Origin: Hyphomicrobium_A sp035517115
Lineage (GTDB): Bacteria > Pseudomonadota > Alphaproteobacteria > Rhizobiales > Hyphomicrobiaceae
DNA: 23,551 nucleotides
Assembly (NCBI GenBank): GCA_035517115.1
Contig: DATIZL010000170.1
Span: 1-23,551 of the forward strand
Direction of reading: 5' to 3'
Part shown: in pieces, positions 6,985-13,871 of the stretch
How the letters are laid out: each line of letters starts with the position of its first letter
Position numbering within the stretch: position 1 is the stretch's first letter
Notes under the pieces: generated by a model
What the model saw: the letters and a program-made list of their open reading frames with translations, nothing else
The model's database searches: none
Told to the model about the DNA's origin: nothing
Program-made: the position numbers and the translations under genes

Positions 6985-7389
6985 TCAAACGCGCTTGCTC
7001 GCGACGAGCCAGGCCGGATCGAACCATCGGTCCGCCTCGCCGTCGTAGGGCAAGCGCGTGATGTCCCAGTGCTCGATATACGGGGCGTAGACGTCCCACA
7101 CCGGCGGGCCGCCGCCGACGAAGACGACGCGGCCCGGGAATTGGGCAAGCGTGTCCTCCGGATCCATGTGCGAGCGCAGCTCGACGACCGTCATGAACTG
7201 GCGCTCGTACTCGGGCACCGCGCGCGCGGTGCGCGGGCCGGCGAGCAGCACGTGACCGCGCGTCATGCGGAAGAAGTTGGCCACGTCCTCCCGGTACTCG
7301 GGGCCCTTGTAGCCCTCCCACGGCAAGTGCCCATGGAGGCCGAGCTGGCCGCGCTGGCCGATGGCGCACATCGCACGCACGTATGGCAT
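6985..7389 (-). CDS. Short dihydrofolate reductase-like protein
   Basis: The 134-residue protein has the DHFR fold signatures: N-terminal MCAIGQRGQLGLHGHLPWE (7-25), D35 in YREDVANFFRMTRG at the place of the catalytic acid (E. coli Asp27), AGPRT (50-54) in place of MGRKT, VGGGPPVWDVY (91-101) as the NADPH-binding glycine motif, and T111 in ITRL. It is about 25 residues shorter than usual (about 160), mainly between AGPRT and VGGG. By family it would reduce dihydrofolate with NADPH, but the changed MGRKT motif and the missing segment leave activity in doubt. ATG 7389 is favoured over the TTG just before it because AGGA (7397-7400 on the complement) is well spaced. It follows the hydrolase gene by 54 nt on the same strand, probably one transcript. 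Confidence 0.75.
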   Translation of the reverse strand: MPYVRAMCAIGQRGQLGLHGHLPWEGYKGPEYREDVANFFRMTRGHVLLAGPRTARAVPEYERQFMTVVELRSHMDPEDTLAQFPGRVVFVGGGPPVWDVYAPYIEHWDITRLPYDGEADRWFDPAWLVASKRV

Positions 7390-7443
7390 CAAGCGATCCT
7401 TCGATTGGCCGCGGTGGAGGAACCCACGGTGGGCCGAATATCC

Positions 7444-8364
7444 TCAGCGGTCGAGGAACGGGAGCAGCGTCGATAGCAGGGCTCCCGGCACCTCGTCCTG
7501 GGGAAGATGATTGCACTTGTTGAGAACGGCGAGCCGCGCGTTGGGCAGAACGTGCGCCAGCCGGCGTCCCGTCGCCAGCGGCACGATGCGGTCGCGACGG
7601 CACCAGACGACGAGCGTCGGCTGCGCAATTTTCCTGTAGGCGAGGCCCATCTTGGGTCCGTTCGTGTCGACAATCGACTGGCCGGTGGCGATAAACGCGT
7701 GGCGGCTGCCGATGTCGTAGAACGGCGCCGCATAGCCGCGCACGTCGGCTTCGGGCACCACGCGCCCCGGCGCGCTGACGAGCCGCAGCATCATGCGCGT
7801 CATGAGCTCGGGCGTTGTGACGGCCATGGCGACGTAGGGCAGTCCGGGCACGCTGAAGAACCAATCGCCGTCGGACAAGTCCTGCTGCAGGGCAGGCGTG
7901 TCCATGACGACAAGGCGCCTGATGACGCCCGGCTCGCCCGAGAAGTCGCGTGCCGTGCGCAGGGCGACCACCCCGCCGAACGAATGTCCGACGAGCGCAA
8001 CGCCGCGCAGACCGCGTTTGCGGATGAAGGCGGAGACGAGCGCGGCCTGGTCGACCGCCGAGTAGTGATCATCGAACGGCTTGTCCGAGTGGCCGAAGCC
8101 CTTGAGGTCGAGTGCGATCACCCGGTGGGCGCGTGCGAGCGCCGCAACGATGTGGCGCCAGGTGAAGAGCGACCCGCCGAGGCCATGCAGGAGGATGAGC
8201 GGCGGTCCTTCCCCGGCCTCCTCGACATAAAGGGCGGTCGTAGCGCGCCCGGGCGCATCGAGAGCGATTCGGTAGCCAGAGCCAGCGCCAGCTGCGCTCC
8301 AAAGCGCGGCGAGGCACGCAACCAGGAGACCTCCGAGAATCGCCCAACGCACACGCCGAACCAT
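7444..8364 (-). CDS. Alpha/beta hydrolase with N-terminal membrane anchor
   Basis: This 306-residue alpha/beta hydrolase has a likely triad of S128 in GHSFGG (126-131), D258 in CRRDRIVP and H286 in NKCNHLP, with the oxyanion segment HGLGG (60-64). An N-terminal hydrophobic stretch (about 8-26) after three arginines looks like a signal anchor or uncleaved signal, so the enzyme probably faces the periplasm. The substrate is unknown; the family includes esterases, lipases and haloalkane dehalogenases, and the halide-binding pattern of dehalogenases is not obvious. The start at 8364 is chosen because the anchor begins there; the open frame further upstream reads low-complexity shadow into mraZ. 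The ribosome site is weak. It is divergent from mraZ across a 398-nt gap and upstream of the DHFR-like gene. Confidence 0.82.
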   Translation of the reverse strand: MVRRVRWAILGGLLVACLAALWSAAGAGSGYRIALDAPGRATTALYVEEAGEGPPLILLHGLGGSLFTWRHIVAALARAHRVIALDLKGFGHSDKPFDDHYSAVDQAALVSAFIRKRGLRGVALVGHSFGGVVALRTARDFSGEPGVIRRLVVMDTPALQQDLSDGDWFFSVPGLPYVAMAVTTPELMTRMMLRLVSAPGRVVPEADVRGYAAPFYDIGSRHAFIATGQSIVDTNGPKMGLAYRKIAQPTLVVWCRRDRIVPLATGRRLAHVLPNARLAVLNKCNHLPQDEVPGALLSTLLPFLDR

Positions 8365-8556
8365 GTTGCCGATTGAACTCTGAAGCCGCTGCCACTTCCG
8401 AGGGCTCGAATGGCGTCGCTTGAGCGAGTTTGAGCCGATGGGTGGCAATCCTGCCACCGGCCTTTTTAGCCGCCGAATTGCGGGCCTGTGGAGCGGATTT
8501 GAGCAGGCTAGGGAACGGCATGGCGCCTTCGCCCACGAGAAATAGTTAATAGACCA

Positions 8557-8584
8557 TTGACGACCAGAGTTTCCCATGTAATCC
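8557..8584 (+). promoter_or_regulatory. Candidate mraZ promoter
   Basis: TTGACG (8557-8562) is a strong -35 match. The best -10 at normal spacing is TAATCC (8579-8584, spacer 16), which is poor. If real, it overlaps the GGG-triplet array at 8572-8596 and gives a leader of about 170 nt before mraZ. Nothing else in 8365-8762 looks like a gene or a clear promoter. Confidence 0.3.
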
Positions 8585-8596
8585 CATACATGCCCG
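8572..8596 (-). promoter_or_regulatory. Putative MraZ operator, three GGG boxes at 10-bp pitch
   Basis: On the complement the sequence reads CGGGC, then TGGGA, then TGGGA, at 8592-8596, 8582-8586 and 8572-8576, each starting exactly 10 bp from the next. Known MraZ sites in E. coli are TGGGN direct repeats with 5-nt spacers, which is the same 10-bp pitch. The array lies about 170 bp upstream of mraZ, next to a TTGACG -35-like box, which suits autoregulation. The boxes are on the strand opposite to mraZ. Confidence 0.55.
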
Positions 8597-8762
8597 TCCG
8601 CACCGGGCAGGGTACGTGGCAGGGCGCCGGACCTCGAAAGACAAAGAGGGCCGAGGCCTCGAGCGACCGCCACGGCCCGCCGGTGCGACGGGATTTTCGG
8701 GCGCAGTTCTAGGCCCTTGAACGTGGCGTGGTCTGACGAGTGGTGCGCGAGGCTTTGAGGGG

Positions 8763-9272
8763 ATGGAGCGCTTTGTCTCGACATTCACCAACAAGATCGA
8801 CGCCAAGGGCCGGGTCTCGATCCCTGCCCCCTTCCGCGCCGTGCTCGAGCGCGACGGTTACGCTCACGCCAGCGCTGGCGGCATCTACTGCTACCCCGCG
8901 CTCGAGGCTCCTGCACTCGATGCAGGCGGCGAGAGACTTGCAAAAAAGATCGACGGGCTTCTCTCGGGCCTGCCGGATTATTCGGATGAGCGCGACGAGC
9001 TCTCTGTCGCGCTCTACGGCGACGTCCAGGTCCTCACCATCGATGGGGACGGTCGCATCAGCCTTCCTGAGAACCTTCGCGCGCACGCCGGCCTCACCAC
9101 CCAAGTCACGTTTGTCGGCCTGGGTGACAAGTTTCAGATGTGGGAGCCGAGCCGCTTCGCCGACCGGCGGGAGCGCGCGCGCGAAAAGGTCCACACCACT
9201 CGCAAGCTCTTCGGCGCGGGGAACCGTCTCTCCCTCTCGGAGGACGACGGTGACGAGGGAGCACGGGGATGA
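8763..9272 (+). CDS. mraZ: Transcriptional regulator MraZ
   Basis: MraZ is a DNA-binding protein of the SpoVT-AbrB superfamily that forms ring oligomers and represses its own dcw operon. The 169-residue sequence has the two expected half-domains: FTNKIDAKGRVSIPAPFR (8-25) and LTIDGDGRISLPENLR (91-106), each with the D-x-[KD]-GR-[VI]-S-[IL]-P core. The start MERFVSTF matches the usual Rhizobiales form (M[DE]RFVS). Two SD-like sequences lie upstream: GAGG at 8749-8752 with a 10-nt gap is the better spaced, while GAGG at 8757-8760 is almost touching the ATG. The stop overlaps the rsmH start by four bases (ATGA, 9269-9272), so the two are translationally coupled. The C-terminal tail is acidic and variable. 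It is the first gene of the cluster. Confidence 0.96.
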   Translation: MERFVSTFTNKIDAKGRVSIPAPFRAVLERDGYAHASAGGIYCYPALEAPALDAGGERLAKKIDGLLSGLPDYSDERDELSVALYGDVQVLTIDGDGRISLPENLRAHAGLTTQVTFVGLGDKFQMWEPSRFADRRERAREKVHTTRKLFGAGNRLSLSEDDGDEGARG

Positions 9273-10300
9273 TGGTGCGGCGAGGACCGCCAGGGGCCGC
9301 ACCCACTGAGCCGGAGACCGCCCGCCACATCCCCGTGCTGCTCTCGGAGGTCGTCGAGAGCCTAAGCCCGCACGACGGCGAAGTCTTCATCGATGCGACG
9401 TTCGGAGCCGGCGGCTACACGCGCGCGCTTCTCGAAGCTGCGGACTGCCGCGTCATCGCCATCGATCGCGATCCAACGGCGATCGCCGGTGGCCAAGCCC
9501 TATGCGCGGAGTTTCCCGGCCGCCTCAGTCTCACGGAGGCCCGCTTCAGCGAGCTCGACGCCATCGCGGCGGAGCAGGGCAGCACCCAAGTCGATGGTGT
9601 CGTCCTCGACATCGGCGTCTCCTCCATGCAGCTCGACGAGGCGGGGCGCGGCTTCTCCTTCCAGGCCGATGGCCCGCTCGACATGCGCATGTCGCTCAAG
9701 GGCCCGACTGCAGCGGACATCGTCAACGGCGCGAGCGAGGAGGAGCTCGCGCGCATCCTCTACGTCCTCGGCGAGGAGCGGCGTTCGCGCGCCGTTGCGC
9801 GCGCGATCGTCAAGGCGCGTGCCGAGGCGCCGATCACGACGACGCGTGCGCTCGCCGATCTCGTCGGGCGTGTGCTCGGCCCGCGCAAGGAGGACGGCAA
9901 GCACCCGGCAACGCGCACCTTCCAGGCGCTGCGGATCTACGTGAACGACGAGCTCGGCGAGCTGGCGAAGGGGTTGAGCGCAGCCGAGCGCTGCCTGAAG
10001 CCGGGCGGCCGACTCGTCGCCGTCACATTCCACTCGCTCGAGGACCGCATCGTGAAGCAGTTCCTCACCCGGCGCGCCGGCAAGGAGAGCCGCGCCTCGC
10101 GCCACCTGCCGGCGCAATCGTTAAAATCCAAGCTACCGAGTTTCCGGATTGTTAACCCCCGCCCATTAACTCCTTCTAAAGGAGAACTCGAGGTGAACCC
10201 GCGCGCCAGATCGGCACGGGCTCGGGTGGGGGTCAGAACGGAGGCCCCTGCGTGGCCGGCCGACGAAGCAGACTTGGGAGCGCCCTCGATCGAGACTTGA
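9269..10300 (+). CDS. rsmH: 16S rRNA m4C1402 methyltransferase RsmH
   Basis: RsmH (formerly MraW) N4-methylates C1402 of 16S rRNA in the decoding centre, using S-adenosylmethionine. The 343-residue protein has HIPVLLSEVVE (20-30), the SAM motif DATFGAGGYTRALL (42-55), VVLDIGVSSMQLD (111-123), GPLDMRMS (135-142), TFQALRIYVNDEL (217-229), FHSLEDRIVKQFL (254-266) and the terminal NPRARSARARVG. It starts at ATG 9269 inside the mraZ stop; a second ATG at 9272 is possible. Near its 3' end (10117-10190) the DNA becomes unusually AT-rich, with three TTAA sites and a small CTCCTT/AAGGAG hairpin, which may hide a signal for the downstream ftsL. FtsL follows after 22 nt. Confidence 0.96.
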   Translation: MMVRRGPPGAAPTEPETARHIPVLLSEVVESLSPHDGEVFIDATFGAGGYTRALLEAADCRVIAIDRDPTAIAGGQALCAEFPGRLSLTEARFSELDAIAAEQGSTQVDGVVLDIGVSSMQLDEAGRGFSFQADGPLDMRMSLKGPTAADIVNGASEEELARILYVLGEERRSRAVARAIVKARAEAPITTTRALADLVGRVLGPRKEDGKHPATRTFQALRIYVNDELGELAKGLSAAERCLKPGGRLVAVTFHSLEDRIVKQFLTRRAGKESRASRHLPAQSLKSKLPSFRIVNPRPLTPSKGELEVNPRARSARARVGVRTEAPAWPADEADLGAPSIET

Positions 10301-10322
10301 ACTCGCGTTGGAGGCTGTCCTG

Positions 10323-10643
10323 ATGAGTATCGTCAATCTCGCGGCTTTCGCCCTCGCCTTAGCGAGCGCCTTCCTGCTCTACGGCATTAACTACGACACT
10401 CGTCTGCTCGAAGCGCACGTGCAGGGACAGGAGCGCGCCATCGATGAAGCGCGTAGCGATATTGCTGTCCTGAAGGCCGAGCGTGCCCACCTCGGGCGGC
10501 CGGAGCGCATCGAGCCGCTCGCGCGCGCCCAAGGCCTGCAGCCCGCGGCCGAGCAGCAGCTTGCCGCGAGCCCCGACGAAGCTATGACCCGCGCGCTCGC
10601 TCAGTCCGGCGCCTCGCGCGCCTCGGCGCCGAAGGCCAATTGA
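10323..10643 (+). CDS. ftsL: Cell division protein FtsL
   Basis: FtsL is a small bitopic membrane protein of the divisome that, with FtsB and FtsQ, activates the FtsW-FtsI synthase. The 106-residue product has one membrane segment right at the start (about 4-22, IVNLAAFALALASAFLLYG), then a periplasmic region with a coiled-coil-like stretch (about 30-60) ending in the family-typical RPERIEPLARAQGLQP. Sequence conservation in this family is low; position between rsmH and ftsI is the strongest evidence. ATG 10323 has a good ribosome site GGAGG (10310-10314, 8-nt gap) and is preferred to the upstream TTG. The stop is one base from the ftsI start. Confidence 0.88.
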   Translation: MSIVNLAAFALALASAFLLYGINYDTRLLEAHVQGQERAIDEARSDIAVLKAERAHLGRPERIEPLARAQGLQPAAEQQLAASPDEAMTRALAQSGASRASAPKAN

Positions 10644-10644
10644 G

Positions 10645-12378
10645 ATGAGCCTCTCTGTCACGCCGGAACGCGGAGATGCGGACGCGCCGCCCGATTCCAT
10701 GCCGCGCCCGCCCGCCAACGGCCCGCTGCGCACACTCATCGCCATGATCGCCATGGCGCTCGCGTTCATGGCCGTCGGCGCGCAGCTCGTGCGGCTCGCG
10801 CTGCCGAGCCAGTCGGACATCACCTCATCCGTCAGCGAGACCGTGGGCGGAAACTATGCGCGCCCCGACATCGTCGACCGCAACGGTCGCCTGCTCGCCT
10901 CCGACGTCGAGGCCTACTCGCTGTTCGCCGATCCCGCCCGCGTGCTCGACCGCGACGAGATCGTCGAGAAGCTCGCCGCCGTTTTCCCCGATCTCGATCG
11001 CAACGGCGTGCGCAAGGACCTTTCCGACCGCACGCGCCGCTTCGTCTGGATCCGCCGCGGACTGTCGCCGCGCACTGCGCAAGAGGTGCACAACCTTGGT
11101 CTTCCGGGTCTCGACTTCCGGCGCGAGCTGCGGCGCGCCTATCCCGGCGGTGCGCTCGCCGGTCATGTGCTCGGCTCAGTCAACATCGATAACCGCGGCA
11201 CCAACGGTATCGAGCGCTATGTGGACGAGCGGATCGGCGTCGACGCCGTGCAGAGCGCGACGCTGACCGAGCGGGCGCCAGTGCGCCTGTCGCTCGACTT
11301 GGGCGTGCAGCACGCGGTCGAGAGCGAGCTCGAGGACGCCATGCACCGGTTCGAGGCCAAGGGCGCCGCAGGCCTCGTGTTCGATGCCAACACGGGCGAG
11401 GTGCTCGCGTCGGCCTCCTTTCCCGAGGTCGATCCCTCGCGCCCGACCACCGGACTCGACACCACGCGCGCCGACAAGATCGCAGGCAGCACCTTCGAGC
11501 TCGGCTCCGTGTTCAAGATGGTGACCCTCGCGTTGGCCCTCGAAGGCGGCTTTGCCAAGCTCGATACCGTGCTCGACGTGCGCCAGCCGCTCGCCGCCGG
11601 CCAATTCACCATCCGCGACCTGCATCCCGTCGGGCGCCCGCTAACGGTCTCGGAAGTCTTCATCCACTCCTCGAACGTCGGAGCGGCCATGCTGGCCACG
11701 CGCGCCGGGCCGCAAAAGCTGCAGACGTTCCTGCAGTCGCTCGGACTGATGACGAACATGCAGACGGAGGAGGGGCCGATCGCGCCGCCACAGCTTCCCG
11801 CGCGCTGGGGGCCGGTCGAGACCATGACCATCTCCTACGGGCACGGCTTCGCCGTCTCGCCTTTGCAGTTCGCGGCGGCGGCGAGCGCGCTCCTCAACGG
11901 AGGGCATAGAGTGCAGCCCACCTTCTTAAAGCGTGCGCCGGAGGGCGAGCCCACAAAGGGGGTGGAGCTCATCAGCGCGGCGACGAGTGAGCGCATGCGC
12001 GAGCTGATGCGCCTCAACGTCACCGATCCTGCCGGCACGGGAAAGCGCGCGGCCGTCGCCCGCATCGCGATCGGCGGCAAGACGGGTACGGCGGAGATTC
12101 CGGGGCCCGGCGGCTATCGCGAGCGCGCCGTCATCTCCTCGTTTCTCGCGGCGTTCCCGATCGACAAGCCGAAGTACGTCGTGTTCGTGCTGCTGTTTGA
12201 GCCGAAGCCGACGCACGCCGCCAGCGGCGAGGTGCTGGCCGCGCTCAATGCCGCACCGACAACGGGGCGCATCATCGCCCGCATTGGGCCGCTCTTGGGC
12301 ATGATGTCGGCTTCTGCAACCGGCAGATCGGGGCTCGCGTTTGACGGGACTCTGCCCGCAAAATATGAAGCTCAGTGA
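10645..12378 (+). CDS. ftsI: Septal peptidoglycan transpeptidase FtsI (PBP3)
   Basis: This class B penicillin-binding protein crosslinks septal peptidoglycan. The 577-residue sequence has a short cytoplasmic tail, one membrane segment (about 31-52), a dimerisation domain with YARPDIVDRNGRLLASDVEAYS (71-92) and RRAYPGG, and the transpeptidase domain with the active-site motifs S288-V-F-K291 in FELGSVFKMV, S342-S-N344 in IHSSNVGAAM, and K479-T-G481 in IGGKTGTAEIPG. Length matches alphaproteobacterial FtsI. It follows ftsL by one base, with an SD site inside the ftsL 3' end not evident, so coupling through the ftsL stop is likely. It is the natural partner of FtsW, which is encoded further along (17883-19055). 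Confidence 0.96.
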   Translation: MSLSVTPERGDADAPPDSMPRPPANGPLRTLIAMIAMALAFMAVGAQLVRLALPSQSDITSSVSETVGGNYARPDIVDRNGRLLASDVEAYSLFADPARVLDRDEIVEKLAAVFPDLDRNGVRKDLSDRTRRFVWIRRGLSPRTAQEVHNLGLPGLDFRRELRRAYPGGALAGHVLGSVNIDNRGTNGIERYVDERIGVDAVQSATLTERAPVRLSLDLGVQHAVESELEDAMHRFEAKGAAGLVFDANTGEVLASASFPEVDPSRPTTGLDTTRADKIAGSTFELGSVFKMVTLALALEGGFAKLDTVLDVRQPLAAGQFTIRDLHPVGRPLTVSEVFIHSSNVGAAMLATRAGPQKLQTFLQSLGLMTNMQTEEGPIAPPQLPARWGPVETMTISYGHGFAVSPLQFAAAASALLNGGHRVQPTFLKRAPEGEPTKGVELISAATSERMRELMRLNVTDPAGTGKRAAVARIAIGGKTGTAEIPGPGGYRERAVISSFLAAFPIDKPKYVVFVLLFEPKPTHAASGEVLAALNAAPTTGRIIARIGPLLGMMSASATGRSGLAFDGTLPAKYEAQ

Positions 12379-12397
12379 CGCGTTCCCCTAAGCGGCG

Positions 12398-13867
12398 ATG
12401 CCAGGTAGGCTGAACGGGCCAATGCTCCTCTCCTCTCTTATCGGAGCCGACGCGACAGCTCCACCCGGTGCGGGAAGCATCGCCATCGCCGGTCTGACGG
12501 CCGACAGCCGCCAGGTGCAGCCGGGCTATCTGTTCGTGGCGGTCGCGGGAACGAAGGCGGACGGCGCGCGCTTCATCGCCGATGCCATCGCCAAGGGCGC
12601 CGTCGCCGTGCTCACCGGTGCGGCGACGGAAGTCGCGGGTGGCGTGACGGTTCCCGTTCTGCGCGCCAACGAGCCGCGCCGCGCGCTGGCGCTGATGGCG
12701 GCGCGCTTCTACGGCGCGCAGCCCGAGACCGTGGTTGCGGTGACGGGCACCAGCGGAAAGACCTCGGTCGCGGATTTCGCGCGGCAGATCTTTACCGCGC
12801 TCGGCCACCGCGCCGCCTCGCTCGGCACCATTGGTCTCGTGAAGCCCGACGGCAGCGTCTACGGCTCGCTGACCACGCCCGATCCCGTCTCGCTGCACAA
12901 GACGCTGGCCGAGCTTGCAGCCGAGGGAGTGACCCATCTCGCGTTCGAGGCCTCCTCGCATGGCCTCGACCAGCACCGGCTCGATGGCGTGCGGCTGAAG
13001 GCCGCCGCCTTCACCAATCTCGGCCGCGACCATCTCGACTACCATCCGACCATCGACGCCTATCTCGCGGCCAAGCTGCGGCTGTTCACCGAGTTGCTGC
13101 CAGAGGGTGCCGCCGCGGTCGTCAACACGGATGCCTCGGGGGCCGCAGAGGTCGTCGCCGCCGCACAAGCCGCAGGCCGGCCGTTGCTCACCGTCGGCCG
13201 CACGGGAGAAGGGCTGAAGCTCGAGCGCCTCGTGCGCGAAGGCTTCGCGCAGCGCATGTCGGTTGCGCACGAGGGGCGCACCTTCGACGTGCGCCTGCCG
13301 CTGCTCGGCGAGTACCAGGCTGGAAACGCGCTCGTTGCCGCCGGATTGGCGGTAGCCGCCGGCGAGGCGGCTGGGGAGGTCATGCCCGCGCTGCAGCACC
13401 TCAAGGGCGTCAAAGGCCGGCTCGAGATCGTGGGGGAGGCGCGCGGTGGCCTCGCCGTCGTCGACTACGCACACAAGCCCGAAGCGCTCGGCGCCGTGCT
13501 CGACGCGCTGCGCCCGTTCGCGACGGGAAGACTCATCTGCGTCATGGGCTGCGGCGGCGACCGCGACAGAGGCAAGCGCCCGCTCATGGGTGCAATTGCG
13601 GTGGATAAGTCCGACATCGTGATCGTCACCGACGACAATCCGCGCAGCGAGCGCCCCGAGGCGATCCGGGCCGAGATCCTGGCCGCGGCGCCCGGCGCGC
13701 GCGAGATCGGCGACCGCGCGGAGGCAATCCGCGCCGGCGTCGCCATGCTAGGCGAGGGCGACGTGCTCGTCGTCGCCGGCAAGGGCCATGAAACCGGACA
13801 GATCGTCGGCAACAAGGTCCTCCCGTTTTCCGATCACGATGAGGTCCGCAAGGCATTGGGGGGTTAG
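12398..13867 (+). CDS. murE: UDP-MurNAc-L-Ala-D-Glu:meso-DAP ligase MurE
   Basis: MurE adds meso-diaminopimelate to UDP-MurNAc-L-Ala-D-Glu in the cytosol using ATP. Motifs are TADSRQVQPGYLFVA (34-48), the ATP loop TGTSGKTS (116-123, K121; the more usual form is TGTNGKT), FEASSHGLDQHRL, YDYAHKPEAL-like VVDYAHKPEAL, DNPRSE (D413-E418), which marks the meso-DAP type, and VVAGKGHETGQ. The 489 residues count from ATG 12398. A second ATG at 12422 would remove eight residues, and the ribosome sites for both are weak, so the exact start is uncertain. It lies 19 nt after ftsI and 4 nt before murF. Confidence 0.95.
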   Translation: MPGRLNGPMLLSSLIGADATAPPGAGSIAIAGLTADSRQVQPGYLFVAVAGTKADGARFIADAIAKGAVAVLTGAATEVAGGVTVPVLRANEPRRALALMAARFYGAQPETVVAVTGTSGKTSVADFARQIFTALGHRAASLGTIGLVKPDGSVYGSLTTPDPVSLHKTLAELAAEGVTHLAFEASSHGLDQHRLDGVRLKAAAFTNLGRDHLDYHPTIDAYLAAKLRLFTELLPEGAAAVVNTDASGAAEVVAAAQAAGRPLLTVGRTGEGLKLERLVREGFAQRMSVAHEGRTFDVRLPLLGEYQAGNALVAAGLAVAAGEAAGEVMPALQHLKGVKGRLEIVGEARGGLAVVDYAHKPEALGAVLDALRPFATGRLICVMGCGGDRDRGKRPLMGAIAVDKSDIVIVTDDNPRSERPEAIRAEILAAAPGAREIGDRAEAIRAGVAMLGEGDVLVVAGKGHETGQIVGNKVLPFSDHDEVRKALGG

Positions 13868-13871
13868 CTCC

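Noticed and set aside
8590..8712. A 40-codon open frame in the mraZ leader
   Set aside because: No ribosome site lies before the ATG, the composition is Arg/Gly-rich like random GC-rich DNA, and the ATG overlaps the GGG-box array. A leader peptide cannot be excluded but is unsupported.
8365..8784. Upstream extension of the alpha/beta hydrolase frame into mraZ
   Set aside because: The extension has no conserved sequence and overlaps the start of mraZ; the membrane anchor at residue 8 after the ATG at 8364 marks the natural start.
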